Of a stretch of 64,000 bases of DNA, positions 34,866 to 43,052 are shown in pieces. The position numbers were made by a program, and so were the translations under genes. Under the pieces are notes generated by a model, which had not been told where the DNA came from, made no database searches, and worked only from the letters and a program-made list of their open reading frames with translations. Source of the stretch: Bradyrhizobium sp. B097 (GTDB lineage Bacteria; Pseudomonadota; Alphaproteobacteria; Rhizobiales; Xanthobacteraceae); the NCBI RefSeq assembly GCF_038957035.1, contig NZ_CP152412.1, forward strand, positions 6,444,501-6,508,500, given 5' to 3'. Position 1 is the stretch's first letter. Each line of letters starts with the position of its first letter.

Positions 34866-34882
34866 CGCGGAGGCCCTCCGCG
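34866..34882 (+). promoter_or_regulatory. leader hairpin before the DUF305 gene
   Basis: A perfect 7-base stem (CGCGGAG / CTCCGCG) with a GCC loop. It ends 20 bases before the ATG and just ahead of the AGGG Shine-Dalgarno, so it could modulate translation or mRNA stability. There is no T-run, so it is not an intrinsic terminator. Confidence 0.45.
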
Positions 34883-34901
34883 ACAACCTTCAGGGTGAAA
34901 C

Positions 34902-35405
34902 ATGATGATCCTGCGATTCCTCAGACCCGGCTTCAGTGCCGCGGTGTTCGGCATGCGTGTCCTGTTCACCGTCGCCGTTTCCCCGGTGGTCCTCGCCCAG
35001 GAAGCGCATCACCCGGCCGACACTGCGCAGACGGCCGAGGAGAGCGCCTTCCTCGCGGAAAACGATGCCGCGATGACCAAGATGATGAACGACATGGCCG
35101 CCAAGCCGAGCGGCGATATCGACCGCGACTTCGTCGCGATGATGACGCCGCATCATCAGGGCGCGATCGACATGGCCGTGATCGAGCTCCGCTACGGCAA
35201 GAACGAGCGCCTGCGCCGGATCGCGCAGGAGATCATCGTCGAGCAACGCCAGGAGATCGACGCCATGAAGCTCGCACTCGGCGAACAGGTCACGGACACG
35301 ACGCCGGCCCCGACACAACAACCCGGCGCGAAACCCGGCCCGGCGGCGACCACCCACGATCACATGAACATGCACCACGACATGATGAAGCAGGAGACCA
35401 AGTAA
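34902..35405 (+). CDS. DUF305-domain exported protein
   Basis: A 167-residue protein with a signal peptide or anchor (residues ~1-32, ending VVLAQ) and a four-helix DUF305 domain with the signature FVAMMTPHHQGAIDMA. The C-terminal tail is Pro-rich, then His/Met-rich (THDHMNMHHDMM), which suggests binding of copper or another soft metal. DUF305 proteins often occur in copper-related loci; function is not settled. AGGG Shine-Dalgarno seven bases upstream. Its TAA overlaps the next gene's ATG by one base: first gene of a four-gene operon. Confidence 0.88.
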   Translation: MMILRFLRPGFSAAVFGMRVLFTVAVSPVVLAQEAHHPADTAQTAEESAFLAENDAAMTKMMNDMAAKPSGDIDRDFVAMMTPHHQGAIDMAVIELRYGKNERLRRIAQEIIVEQRQEIDAMKLALGEQVTDTTPAPTQQPGAKPGPAATTHDHMNMHHDMMKQETK

Positions 35406-36862
35406 TGACGAGCCAATTCATGAAGGGCCTGTTGGCGACCAGCATGATCGCGCTGTCGACGTCGGCGTTTGCGGGACAGGCGCCGGGCGCTGTGTCCGCG
35501 CCCGACATTCCGATCAGCCATCACGACCGCGTCTACGCCGCCGAGCAGTTCTCGAACACGGTGTCGGTCACCGATCCCGTCGACAACAAGCTGCTCGGCG
35601 TGATCCGGCTCGGCGACCCGCAGCCCGGTAATTTCAGCCCGCTCTACAAGGGGCAGGTGCTGGTCCACGGCATGGGCTATTCGCCCGACCACCACACCCT
35701 CGCCATCGTCTCGATCGGCTCGAATTCGGTGACCTTCATTGACACGGCAACGAACGCGGTCAAGCATGTTACCTATGTCGGGCGGTCTCCGCACGAGGCG
35801 TTCTTCACGCCGGACGGCAAGGAGGTCTGGGTCACCGTGCGCGGCGAGAACTACATTTCGGTGATCGACGCGCAGAGCTTCAAGGAAACGATGCGGATCG
35901 AGGTGCCGGCGGGACCGGGAATGCAGATCTTCTCGCCCGACGGCAAGTACGGCTACATCTGCTCGTCGTTCAATCCGGAGACCGACGTGGTCTCGGTGGC
36001 CGACCATCAGATCGTGGCGAAGGTGAAGCAGGAAAGCCCGTTCTGCCCGAACATCGCAGCTACGCCGGACGGCGAGCAGGTGTGGTTCACGCTGAAGGAT
36101 GTCGGCAGGACGCAGGTCTTCAACGCCAAGCCGCCGTTCAACCTGATCAAGACCATCGACACCGGCCCGATTACCAACCATGTCAATTTCGCGAAGACGG
36201 CCAAGGGGACCTTCGCCTATGTGACCATCGGCGGCACCAACGAGGTCAAGGTGTTTCGCACCGACGACTTCTCGCAAGTCGCGACCATTCCCGTCGGCAA
36301 CCTCCCGCACGGCATCTGGCCGTCCGGCGACGGCACGCGGGTCTATGTCGGCCTGGAAAATGCCGATGCGCTGGCCGCGATCGACACCGCGACCAACAAG
36401 GTGATCGCCAACATCCCGATCGGCCAGGCGCCGCAGGCCATCGCCTACGTGCCGAACGCCGCGCCGAATCCCGATGATCGCCAGAACCTGCAGGCGCTTG
36501 GCGCTGCCGGCCAAGTCGCCCACCTCGCGCTCGCGCCGAAGAAGCAGGCCAAGGGCGACAAGCCGCCGACCGGCGTCTCGCTGTTCGATCAGGGGCTGAT
36601 CCAAGTGCTGCAGGCATCGGTCACCGGGCTCGAACCCAAGCAGCACTATGTGCTAGGATTGGCCGAACGTGCCGACGGAACAGGCTCCGTGGAGCCTCTG
36701 GCAGCCTTCATGACCAATCCCGCCGGCTCCGCCATCGTCAACACCACCGGGCCGATCCGGCAGATCGTGCAGAGCGCGGCCAAGGCCGAACGACGCTATC
36801 TCGTCATCACGTCAGGCGACCCGGCCAAACTCGGTGCGGTCATTCAGGTGCAAACGCCATGA
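35405..36862 (+). CDS. exported YVTN-type beta-propeller protein
   Basis: A 485-residue protein with a signal peptide cleaved near TSAFAG and repeated ~42-residue blades of the YVTN/surface-layer type, each with a strand-turn such as NSVTFIDTATNAV, YISVIDAQSF, KVFRTDDF and ALAAIDTATNKV. After residue ~360 a separate C-terminal domain follows, with TGVSLFDQGLIQVLQASVTGLEP. The propeller probably offers a protein- or ligand-binding face in the periplasm. Coupled to the genes on both sides (1-base and 4-base overlaps). Ligand unknown; related proteins sit with cytochromes or metal-response genes. Confidence 0.88.
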   Translation: MTSQFMKGLLATSMIALSTSAFAGQAPGAVSAPDIPISHHDRVYAAEQFSNTVSVTDPVDNKLLGVIRLGDPQPGNFSPLYKGQVLVHGMGYSPDHHTLAIVSIGSNSVTFIDTATNAVKHVTYVGRSPHEAFFTPDGKEVWVTVRGENYISVIDAQSFKETMRIEVPAGPGMQIFSPDGKYGYICSSFNPETDVVSVADHQIVAKVKQESPFCPNIAATPDGEQVWFTLKDVGRTQVFNAKPPFNLIKTIDTGPITNHVNFAKTAKGTFAYVTIGGTNEVKVFRTDDFSQVATIPVGNLPHGIWPSGDGTRVYVGLENADALAAIDTATNKVIANIPIGQAPQAIAYVPNAAPNPDDRQNLQALGAAGQVAHLALAPKKQAKGDKPPTGVSLFDQGLIQVLQASVTGLEPKQHYVLGLAERADGTGSVEPLAAFMTNPAGSAIVNTTGPIRQIVQSAAKAERRYLVITSGDPAKLGAVIQVQTP

Positions 36863-37386
36863 ACGACATGCTGCGCCTCGTCGAACCGCTGATACCCGCC
36901 TTGCGGCGGTACGCGCGGGCCCTGGTCCGCGACCACGCGGCCGCCGACGATTTGGTGCAGGACTGCCTGGAGCGCGCCGTGATTCATTGGGAGCAGCGGC
37001 GGTCGGACAATCCGCGGCCGTGGCTGTTCGCTATCCTTCATAATCTCGCCATCAACCAGTTTCGTCGCGCAACGACGCGCGGCGTCCATGTCGCGATCGA
37101 CGAAACCAACGAGGATGCATTCGGCCAGGACGCAGAGCAGGAGCACAAGGTGATGTATCGCGACGTCATGGCGAAGCTCGCAAGGCTTCCGCATGACCAG
37201 CGTGCGGTCCTCCTGCTCGTCGGCGTCGAGGACTTGTCCTATGCCGACGCCGCGAAGGTGCTCGGCGTGCCCATTGGCACGGTGATGTCGCGCCTGGCGC
37301 GCGCCCGCGAGCGGCTCCATCAAGAGTTGGAGGGCACTGCCGGCCAACTGGATAACAATGTCGTGCAATTGCGGAACAAGACATGA
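36859..37386 (+). CDS. ECF-type RNA polymerase sigma factor
   Basis: A 175-residue sigma factor of extracytoplasmic-function type. Region 2 includes RYARALVRDHAAADDLVQDCLERA and NPRPWLFAILHN (given in parts); region 4 includes LPHDQRAVLLLV and the helix-turn-helix SYADAAKVLGVPIGTVMSRLARAR. It directs RNA polymerase to a small regulon, probably including its own operon. Its ATGA overlaps the propeller gene, and its end overlaps the anti-sigma gene by four bases. Confidence 0.92.
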   Translation: MNDMLRLVEPLIPALRRYARALVRDHAAADDLVQDCLERAVIHWEQRRSDNPRPWLFAILHNLAINQFRRATTRGVHVAIDETNEDAFGQDAEQEHKVMYRDVMAKLARLPHDQRAVLLLVGVEDLSYADAAKVLGVPIGTVMSRLARARERLHQELEGTAGQLDNNVVQLRNKT

Positions 37387-38147
37387 GCAATCGACCCATT
37401 ACCGAAGACGATCTGCATGCCTATGTGGATCGCGCGCTGGAGCCGGAGCGCGAAGCGGAAATCACCGCCTATCTGGGAAAGCATCCGGACGTGGCCAAAC
37501 GCATCGCCGCCTATTCCGATGAGCGTAACTTGCTGCGATCGGCATTGCTGCCGATTGCCGAGGAACCGCTGCCGCCGCAGCTCAACCTCGCCCGGATGAT
37601 CGAGCGCCCGCGCCGCCGCCCCTCGTCTTTCCGCTGGGCGATCGCAGCGATGCTGATGCTCTCGATCGGCGGCCTCGGCGGATGGATGATCCGCGGCGCG
37701 GCACTGGCGCCGGCCGGCGGGATTGCGGCGCTGGCCGAGGAAGCAAGCGATTCCTACAAGGTCTACGCCTCGGATCACACCCGGCCGGTCGAGCTGCGCG
37801 ACAGCACCGAGCTTGTGCAATGGGTCTCGAACCGGCTGCGTCAGCCGGTCAAGCTGCCGGATCTGAGCAAGTCGGGATATCGCTTGATGGGCGGACGGGT
37901 GGTGCCGACGCCGCACGGTCCCGCGGCCATGTTCATGTACGACGATGATCACGGCGAGCGGCTCGTGGTCCTCACCCGTCCGATGACGTCGGATCAGAAC
38001 GCGCCGATGGCCGCGCATTCGGGCGGCGACGTCGCCGGCTTCTCCTGGGCGGACGGCGGCACGGGCTATAGCCTCGTCGGGCCGCGCGGGGTCGATTCCT
38101 TGCGGCCGCTTGCCAACGAAATCCGCAAGCAGGCGCAGGCGATCTAG
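37383..38147 (+). CDS. transmembrane anti-sigma factor
   Basis: A 254-residue single-pass membrane protein. The cytoplasmic N-terminal ~70 residues (ITEDDLHAYVDRALEPERE, then HPDVAKRIAAY) match anti-sigma domains that clamp ECF sigma factors; one hydrophobic helix follows (~residues 85-105, AIAAMLMLSIGGLGGWMI), then a periplasmic domain of ~150 residues. The zinc-binding HxxxCxxC motif is absent. Overlap with the sigma gene fits the usual stoichiometric control. Release is presumably triggered by an envelope signal, perhaps read by the DUF305 or propeller partners (inference). Its stop shares CTAG with the convergent MFS gene. Confidence 0.9.
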   Translation: MSNRPITEDDLHAYVDRALEPEREAEITAYLGKHPDVAKRIAAYSDERNLLRSALLPIAEEPLPPQLNLARMIERPRRRPSSFRWAIAAMLMLSIGGLGGWMIRGAALAPAGGIAALAEEASDSYKVYASDHTRPVELRDSTELVQWVSNRLRQPVKLPDLSKSGYRLMGGRVVPTPHGPAAMFMYDDDHGERLVVLTRPMTSDQNAPMAAHSGGDVAGFSWADGGTGYSLVGPRGVDSLRPLANEIRKQAQAI

Positions 38148-39397
38148 GCGGCGAAAGGCCTGGTATAGATCAGGAACAGCACGATCCCGATCACCAGGGC
38201 GCCGGCGATGAACAGCAGCACCGCGGGCAGCCCGAACAGCGCCGCAACGCCGGCGGTGCTGAATTGCAGCAGCGCCGCGCCGAGGAAGAACGCGAGATTG
38301 ACCGACGACAGCGCCTTGCCGGTGTTCTGGGCGTCGACGAGCTGCCGCGTCATGCCGTAGATCAGCGGTTGCGCCGAGGTCGCAAACCCGATCAGGATCA
38401 GCAGCACCAGATCATACTGCACCGGCATCACGGCGGCGCCGAGCAGGTTCGAGACCGCCAAATGCGGCGCGCCGGCCGCCATCAGCACCAGCAGCAGCGC
38501 GGCGACGGCATGGGTCGACGCCACCATGGTGCGGCGATGCCCGAACTTGCGATCGATCGCGCCGATACAGGCCGGGCCGATGATCATCGCCAGCGTGAAC
38601 AGGCCGAGCACATTGCCGGCCTCGATGCGGCTCAGACCCTTCACATCCATCAGCCACGGCCCGCCCCACAGGCCGCGCAGCACCAGCGAGGCGCCGAGCG
38701 ACACCAGCGACAGCGCGATCAATCCACGCAGGCCGCGCGACAGGCCGAGCCGCAGCACCTCGGCCATCTGCTGCAACGGCGAGGAATCGTCCGCATGCGC
38801 CGCCGGTTGCCGCGGCACCAGCGCGAACACCGCGATCAGGACGACAACACCGAAGCCGGCCGAGCCCCAGAAGCCGGCGCGCCAGCCGAACTGATCGACC
38901 ACGAAGGCCAGCGGGCTTGCCGACAGCAACATGCCGATATTGCCGATCGAGAGGATCAGGCCGGACCACAGGCCGAACTTCGCCGCCGACATCTGCTTGG
39001 CCGCCAGCGTCATCGGGCACATCAGCATGCCCGAGGTGGCGATGCCGAGCATCAGTTGCCCGAGCACGAAGCTCGCGGGACCCGTGGCGAGCGCCGAGAC
39101 CAGCGTCCCGACCACGGTACCTCCGAGCAGGCTCAGCGACACCGGCCGCACGCCGAAACGGTCCATCGCGGCGCCGACCGGGATTTGCGAGGCGGCAAAG
39201 GAGAAGTGATAGATCGAGGTGAGGCTCGCCAGCGCCTGCGGCGAGGTGCCGAAATCGCGCGCCATCAGATCGAGGCTGATCGCCGGGATCGTGCGCAGCA
39301 GCGTCGACAGCATGTGACCAGAGGCCAATGCCAGAAGCGCAAGAACCAGGGCGCGGAACCCGATCCCCGCTGCTTCCTTCGTCACCACGCCGTCCAT
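38144..39397 (-). CDS. MFS transporter
   Basis: A 417-residue inner-membrane protein with about 12 hydrophobic spans and the MFS loop motif between spans 2 and 3 (GAAMDRFGVRPV) with its echo between 8 and 9 (GAIDRKFGHRRT). Substrate unknown; the overall pattern resembles nitrate/organic-acid or drug-proton antiport members. The ATG giving MDGVVTKE was chosen because earlier codons lie outside the conserved N-terminus. Convergent with the anti-sigma gene, the two overlapping by four bases with no room for a terminator. Confidence 0.87.
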   Translation of the reverse strand: MDGVVTKEAAGIGFRALVLALLALASGHMLSTLLRTIPAISLDLMARDFGTSPQALASLTSIYHFSFAASQIPVGAAMDRFGVRPVSLSLLGGTVVGTLVSALATGPASFVLGQLMLGIATSGMLMCPMTLAAKQMSAAKFGLWSGLILSIGNIGMLLSASPLAFVVDQFGWRAGFWGSAGFGVVVLIAVFALVPRQPAAHADDSSPLQQMAEVLRLGLSRGLRGLIALSLVSLGASLVLRGLWGGPWLMDVKGLSRIEAGNVLGLFTLAMIIGPACIGAIDRKFGHRRTMVASTHAVAALLLVLMAAGAPHLAVSNLLGAAVMPVQYDLVLLILIGFATSAQPLIYGMTRQLVDAQNTGKALSSVNLAFFLGAALLQFSTAGVAALFGLPAVLLFIAGALVIGIVLFLIYTRPFAA

Positions 39398-39506
39398 GAA
39401 TCGCCCTTTCCCCGAGCAGTTGGGGAACGGGCGTAACATTATTGAGCTGACGGTGCCAAGTTTGAGGGCAGAGCCGATGGTTCAGCCTATCCGCGGGCTC
39501 ACCTTA

Positions 39507-39681
39507 CCTCTCCCGCTTGCGGGGGAGGTCGGATCGCATCGAAGATACGATCCGGGTGGGGGCTCTCTCCACGATACGATTCGCGGAGAGAGCCCCCACC
39601 CGTAGCCGATGCGTTGCATCGGCGTGTTCTCAAGAACGGCGGCCGAGGGCCGCCTATGCCTCCCCCGCAAGCGGGAGAGGG
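39507..39681. repeat. CTCCCC-type palindromic repeat, copy 3
   Basis: Left arm ending GCGGGGGAGG and right arm starting CCTCCCCCGC, both capable of local hairpins; the centre holds GGAGAGAGCCCCCACC and GGGTGGGGGCTCTCTCC in opposite sense. The longest copy of the family. It occupies the gap between the MFS gene and the CmcJ-like gene. Confidence 0.8.
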
Positions 39682-39714
39682 AGCGCACCTACGACGCAGG
39701 AACGTTCTTCACCC

Positions 39715-40560
39715 TTACTGCTTGTGGAACACCAGCGTGCGCAGCTCGATGCTCTCGCGCGGCGCGGCATCCGCCGGCGTGGTCGGATCGATGAAGGCGG
39801 TATGCGGTCCAAAGCGGGTCCGGCCGTCGGTCGCCGAGTCGTAGCATTTCAGCAGGATCGCCTCGTCCGGCGTCATCTCGGGAATGTAGAACCAGCGATG
39901 GTTCGGATTGTACTTCACCGAATAGGTCTCGCCGCTGCGGTTCGGGTAGATCAGGTCGGAGGCGATCAGATCCTCAGGCGCAACCGTGGTGCCGTCGGCC
40001 ATCGCAAGCGGCGAATCGCGCAGTGGACCGCGGATCGGGCGCCACAGATTGATCACCTGGACGCGGCCCTTGACGAGTTGCTCGGCTTCGTTTGGCAAGT
40101 GCTCGAACACCCGGTTGTGGCCGGAGACGGCGGTCTGGTCGACATGGACGCGAGTCGCGGGCTGGCGCGGACCGCCGCCGCGAATGTCCGCCGCACCCTC
40201 GACACGCTTGCGCACGGTGTGGTCGAAGATGAAAACGCGATCCGCCTTCAGCGTCGCCTTGAGGAAGGCTTCGACGGCCGGGTAGTAAACGTTGCGGACT
40301 TCGTTGTCGTCGTAATAGTCCTTCACGAAAGTCGGATGCTTGACCAGCGCAAAGCCCTCGCGGTCGAGCGAGAAGCTGTCGGCGATCAGACGCCCGTCAA
40401 AGATCGGGACATTGTGAGCTTCGGGCAGTGCGGTGGATTTGGGTTCGCCGGGCGGCGGATCGAAAGCGTAAGTCCGGGGCTTGCCCGGCGTCGGCGCGAG
40501 ATAATTCAGTTCAGCGGTCACAAACGGCAGCGACTCGATGCGAGTTTCTTGAAGGCCCAC
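39715..40560 (-). CDS. CmcJ/NvfI-family oxidoreductase
   Basis: A 281-residue protein resembling the CmcJ/NvfI family: DHTVRKR, then RVHVDQTAVSG with the His-x-Asp pair of a likely iron site, INLWRPIRGPLRDSPLA, and a C-terminal TPADAAPRESIELRTLVF. Known: family members are non-haem iron/2-oxoglutarate-type enzymes or work in cephamycin methoxylation and fungal meroterpenoid pathways. The bacterial substrate is unknown. GTG start with GGGAGA upstream. It stands alone between two repeat elements, so there is no operon context. Confidence 0.78.
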   Translation of the reverse strand: MGLQETRIESLPFVTAELNYLAPTPGKPRTYAFDPPPGEPKSTALPEAHNVPIFDGRLIADSFSLDREGFALVKHPTFVKDYYDDNEVRNVYYPAVEAFLKATLKADRVFIFDHTVRKRVEGAADIRGGGPRQPATRVHVDQTAVSGHNRVFEHLPNEAEQLVKGRVQVINLWRPIRGPLRDSPLAMADGTTVAPEDLIASDLIYPNRSGETYSVKYNPNHRWFYIPEMTPDEAILLKCYDSATDGRTRFGPHTAFIDPTTPADAAPRESIELRTLVFHKQ

Positions 40561-40986
40561 GGTGATCTCCCGGACTCGATTGTTGGTGTGTTTGATCTTG
40601 GCAGCGCCCTTGGGTGCGGCAAGGCCGCGGCGAAAATAGCAACGTTGTGGTTTTGGAATGCGCGGAACGGGGAAAATCCTTGCCGCGCGGCAGCCTGCGG
40701 ACGAATGGATGTTTTCGAGATCACGGGTTCGTTAGCGATGCAATCGCGCGACGTTGAACCGCTTCCGCGCAGATGGTCCACATCTCCCGCTTGCAGCGGT
40801 CGCCTCTTCAGAAGTTGTGTAAGCCCTCGACGCCCGTCGTCCTGGCGAAAGCCAGGACCCATTACCACCGAATTTGATGGTGAGCAGGATCGCGGCCCAA
40901 GCGTCGTACAACAACTGCCATCCGGGGTAATGGGTCCTGGCTTTCGCCAGGACGACGCTGAATGCTTGGCGTCGTTTGCAAATTGC
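40561..40986. other. 426-base intergenic stretch with repeat copy
   Basis: It holds the CmcJ-like gene's upstream region and, at its far end, a 121-base palindromic repeat (40836-40956). Nothing else that I can support; open frames here are short and lack Shine-Dalgarno sequences. Confidence 0.6.
40836..40956. repeat. GTCGTCCTGGC palindromic repeat, copy 3
   Basis: A variant copy of the elements at 16399 and 29307. All four arm segments carry the change CCCGG to CCTGG on one side and CCGGG to CCAGG on the other, so every stem stays perfectly paired. The inner arms are CCATTACC / GGTAATGG instead of CCATAACC / GGTTATGG, again compensated. Confidence 0.9.
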
Positions 40987-41928
40987 CTACAGCCCCGCGC
41001 CCTTCTCCACCGCCGCGCCAAACGATCGGTCGACGATCTCGGCGGCGTTGATCTTCTGCCGGATCAGGCCCCAGCGGTCGTAGAGATCGATGGTCTTCTG
41101 CTCGTCGGCCACCACGCTGTCGTCGATCGGTGCGATGCGGATCCTGGCCCGCGTCAGCCAGTTCAGCGGCACCGCGGGCGGGACGTTCATCAGCCTGCCC
41201 CAGGTCGCAGCGTAGCCTTCGACATTGTTCTGCGACCAGGCGCGCGCGGCCGCGAGGCGACGCACGAAATCCTCGAGCTCGGCACGCTTGTCCTTGATCG
41301 CGTCGGGCGTCGCGACCTGGAAGCCGAGGCCGGGCGTGATGCCGTCGGCCGTGATGACGCGACGCGACTTGAACAGCACCTCCTCCTGGCTGACATAGGG
41401 CTCCCAGGTCGACCAGGCATCGACCGCGCCTTGCGTGTAGGCGACCTTGGCATCCGACGGCGCGAGGAACACGATCTGGACGTCGCTCGCCTGCCAGCCT
41501 TTCGATTCCAGCGCCGCCAGGATCAGCTGATGGCCGATCGAGCCGCGGCCGGTTGCGATCTTCTTGCCGCGCAGATCGTCAAAGCTCTTGATGGCGGAAT
41601 TCTCCGGCACGACGATCGCGAGCCCGTCGCGCGACCGCCGCACGGCCGCGATCGCCTTCACCGGAATTTTGGCGGCGGCCGCGAACGTGAATGGCGCATC
41701 GCCGACCAGGCCGGTGTCGATAGCACCCGCGCCCAAGGCCTCCAGCAGCGGCGCTGCGGCGGCGAATTCCTTCCATTCGATCTTGTAGGGAACGTCCTTG
41801 AGCACGCCCGCCGCTTCCATCACGGCCTGCGAATTGCCCTTCTGGTCGCCGACGCGCAGCGTGGTCTGCGCGACGGCCGCGTCGATGGCGGCGAGCGCAA
41901 GCGCCGCCGCAACAATGAGACGGATCAT
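40987..41928 (-). CDS. SsuA-like sulfonate ABC binding protein
   Basis: A 313-residue periplasmic protein with a short Sec signal (cleaved near AVAQ) and the SsuA/TauA fold: LRVGDQKGN, PYKIEWKEF, AAPLLEALGAGAIDTGLVGD, AWSTWEPYV. It binds aliphatic sulfonates or related anions. Last gene of the organosulfur operon, overlapping the SsuD-like gene by four bases. Clearly paralogous to the divergent gene at 47567-48559, sharing long stretches such as LRVGDQKG and PYKIEW. Confidence 0.88.
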   Translation of the reverse strand: MIRLIVAAALALAAIDAAVAQTTLRVGDQKGNSQAVMEAAGVLKDVPYKIEWKEFAAAAPLLEALGAGAIDTGLVGDAPFTFAAAAKIPVKAIAAVRRSRDGLAIVVPENSAIKSFDDLRGKKIATGRGSIGHQLILAALESKGWQASDVQIVFLAPSDAKVAYTQGAVDAWSTWEPYVSQEEVLFKSRRVITADGITPGLGFQVATPDAIKDKRAELEDFVRRLAAARAWSQNNVEGYAATWGRLMNVPPAVPLNWLTRARIRIAPIDDSVVADEQKTIDLYDRWGLIRQKINAAEIVDRSFGAAVEKGAGL

Positions 41929-43019
41929 TCGGCAGCGATCCCCCGCTGCTGGTCGCGTGCTTCGATCAGCTTGCGGGTCAGCGGGATCAGCTCACGGCCA
42001 TAGTCGATGGCATCGACCAGCGGATCGAAGCCGCGGATCAGGAAATGGCTGACGCCGAGATCGTAGTAATCGGCGAACACTTCGGCGACCTGCTCGGGCG
42101 TGCCGACCAGCGCGGTGGTGTTGCTGTTGGCGCCGGTGAGCTTTGCGATCTCGGTCCACAGCCGCTTGTCGATGCGCGTGCCCTGATCGGCTAGCGCCAA
42201 CAGCCGCTTGGCGCCGTCGGTCGCGTGATTGGGCCGCCGGTACCCGGTCTGGTCCTGCAACGCGGTGGCACGCGCGAGGATATGCTCCGCCTTCGCCCAC
42301 GCCTTCTCCTCGGTGTCGGCCAGGATCGGCCGCACCGAGAGGCTGAAACGCGGCGTCGGCCGGCCGTGCTTCGCCGCTGCCGCGCGCACCCGCGCGGTGA
42401 CGTCGCGCACCTGGGTATAGGATTCACCCCACAGCGCGAAGGTATCGGCGTGCTTGCCGGCGACCTCGACCGCGGCATCCGAGCCGCCGCCGACAAAGGT
42501 GTAGATGCCGCCCTTCTGCAACGGCTTCACCTGCGAGAAGCCGTTCTCGACGTTGTAATACTTGCCGCTGTAGTTGAACGGCTTCTCACTGGTCCATTCC
42601 AGCCGCACCACGTCGAGGAATTCGCTGGTACGGGCGTAGCGCTCGTCCTTGTCGTCGAGCGTGTTGCCGTCCTGGCGCAGCTCGATGGCGTTGCCGCCGG
42701 TGATGACATGCAGCGAGACCCGCCCGCCATAGAACTGGTCGAGCGTCGCAAGCTGGCGCGCCAGCAGCGTCGGCGCGGTGAAGCCCGGCCGCTGCGCGAT
42801 CATCACCTTGAGCTGCTTGGTAATGGTCAGGACATGCTGCGCGACCTGCAGCGCGTCCGGCGTGGTCGAGTGGAACGCCAGCAGCGCGCGATCGAAGCCG
42901 GCCAGCTCATGGGCCTTGGCGACGGTCTCGATATAGGGCGGATCGAGCACCGGGCCTGAGCGGACGATGGTCTCGGAGGCATTGTTGTTGGTGATGAAGC
43001 CGATGAACTCGACCGGCAT
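41925..43019 (-). CDS. ssuD: SsuD-like FMNH2-dependent alkanesulfonate monooxygenase
   Basis: A 364-residue bacterial-luciferase-like (LLM) flavin monooxygenase: EFIGFITNNN start, RPGFTAPTLLARQLATLDQ, the phosphate loop RVSLHVITGGN, and SEFLDVVRLEWTSEKPFNYSG (given in part). It cleaves C-S bonds of sulfonates to release sulfite using reduced FMN from a separate reductase, which is not encoded here. The ATG with GGAG nine bases upstream is preferred to a TTG three codons earlier that would sit on the Shine-Dalgarno. Operon position between the acyl-CoA-dehydrogenase-like gene and the binding protein. Gene symbol moderately sure; it could act on sulfones or sulfinates. Confidence 0.85.
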   Translation of the reverse strand: MPVEFIGFITNNNASETIVRSGPVLDPPYIETVAKAHELAGFDRALLAFHSTTPDALQVAQHVLTITKQLKVMIAQRPGFTAPTLLARQLATLDQFYGGRVSLHVITGGNAIELRQDGNTLDDKDERYARTSEFLDVVRLEWTSEKPFNYSGKYYNVENGFSQVKPLQKGGIYTFVGGGSDAAVEVAGKHADTFALWGESYTQVRDVTARVRAAAAKHGRPTPRFSLSVRPILADTEEKAWAKAEHILARATALQDQTGYRRPNHATDGAKRLLALADQGTRIDKRLWTEIAKLTGANSNTTALVGTPEQVAEVFADYYDLGVSHFLIRGFDPLVDAIDYGRELIPLTRKLIEARDQQRGIAAE

Positions 43020-43052
43020 GACTGACAACTCCGTTGTTGTTGGCTGTTGTTT

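Noticed and set aside
39517..42003. 828-codon plus-strand frame
   Set aside because: It crosses a repeat element and runs antisense to both the CmcJ-like and SsuA-like genes; cannot be real as a unit.
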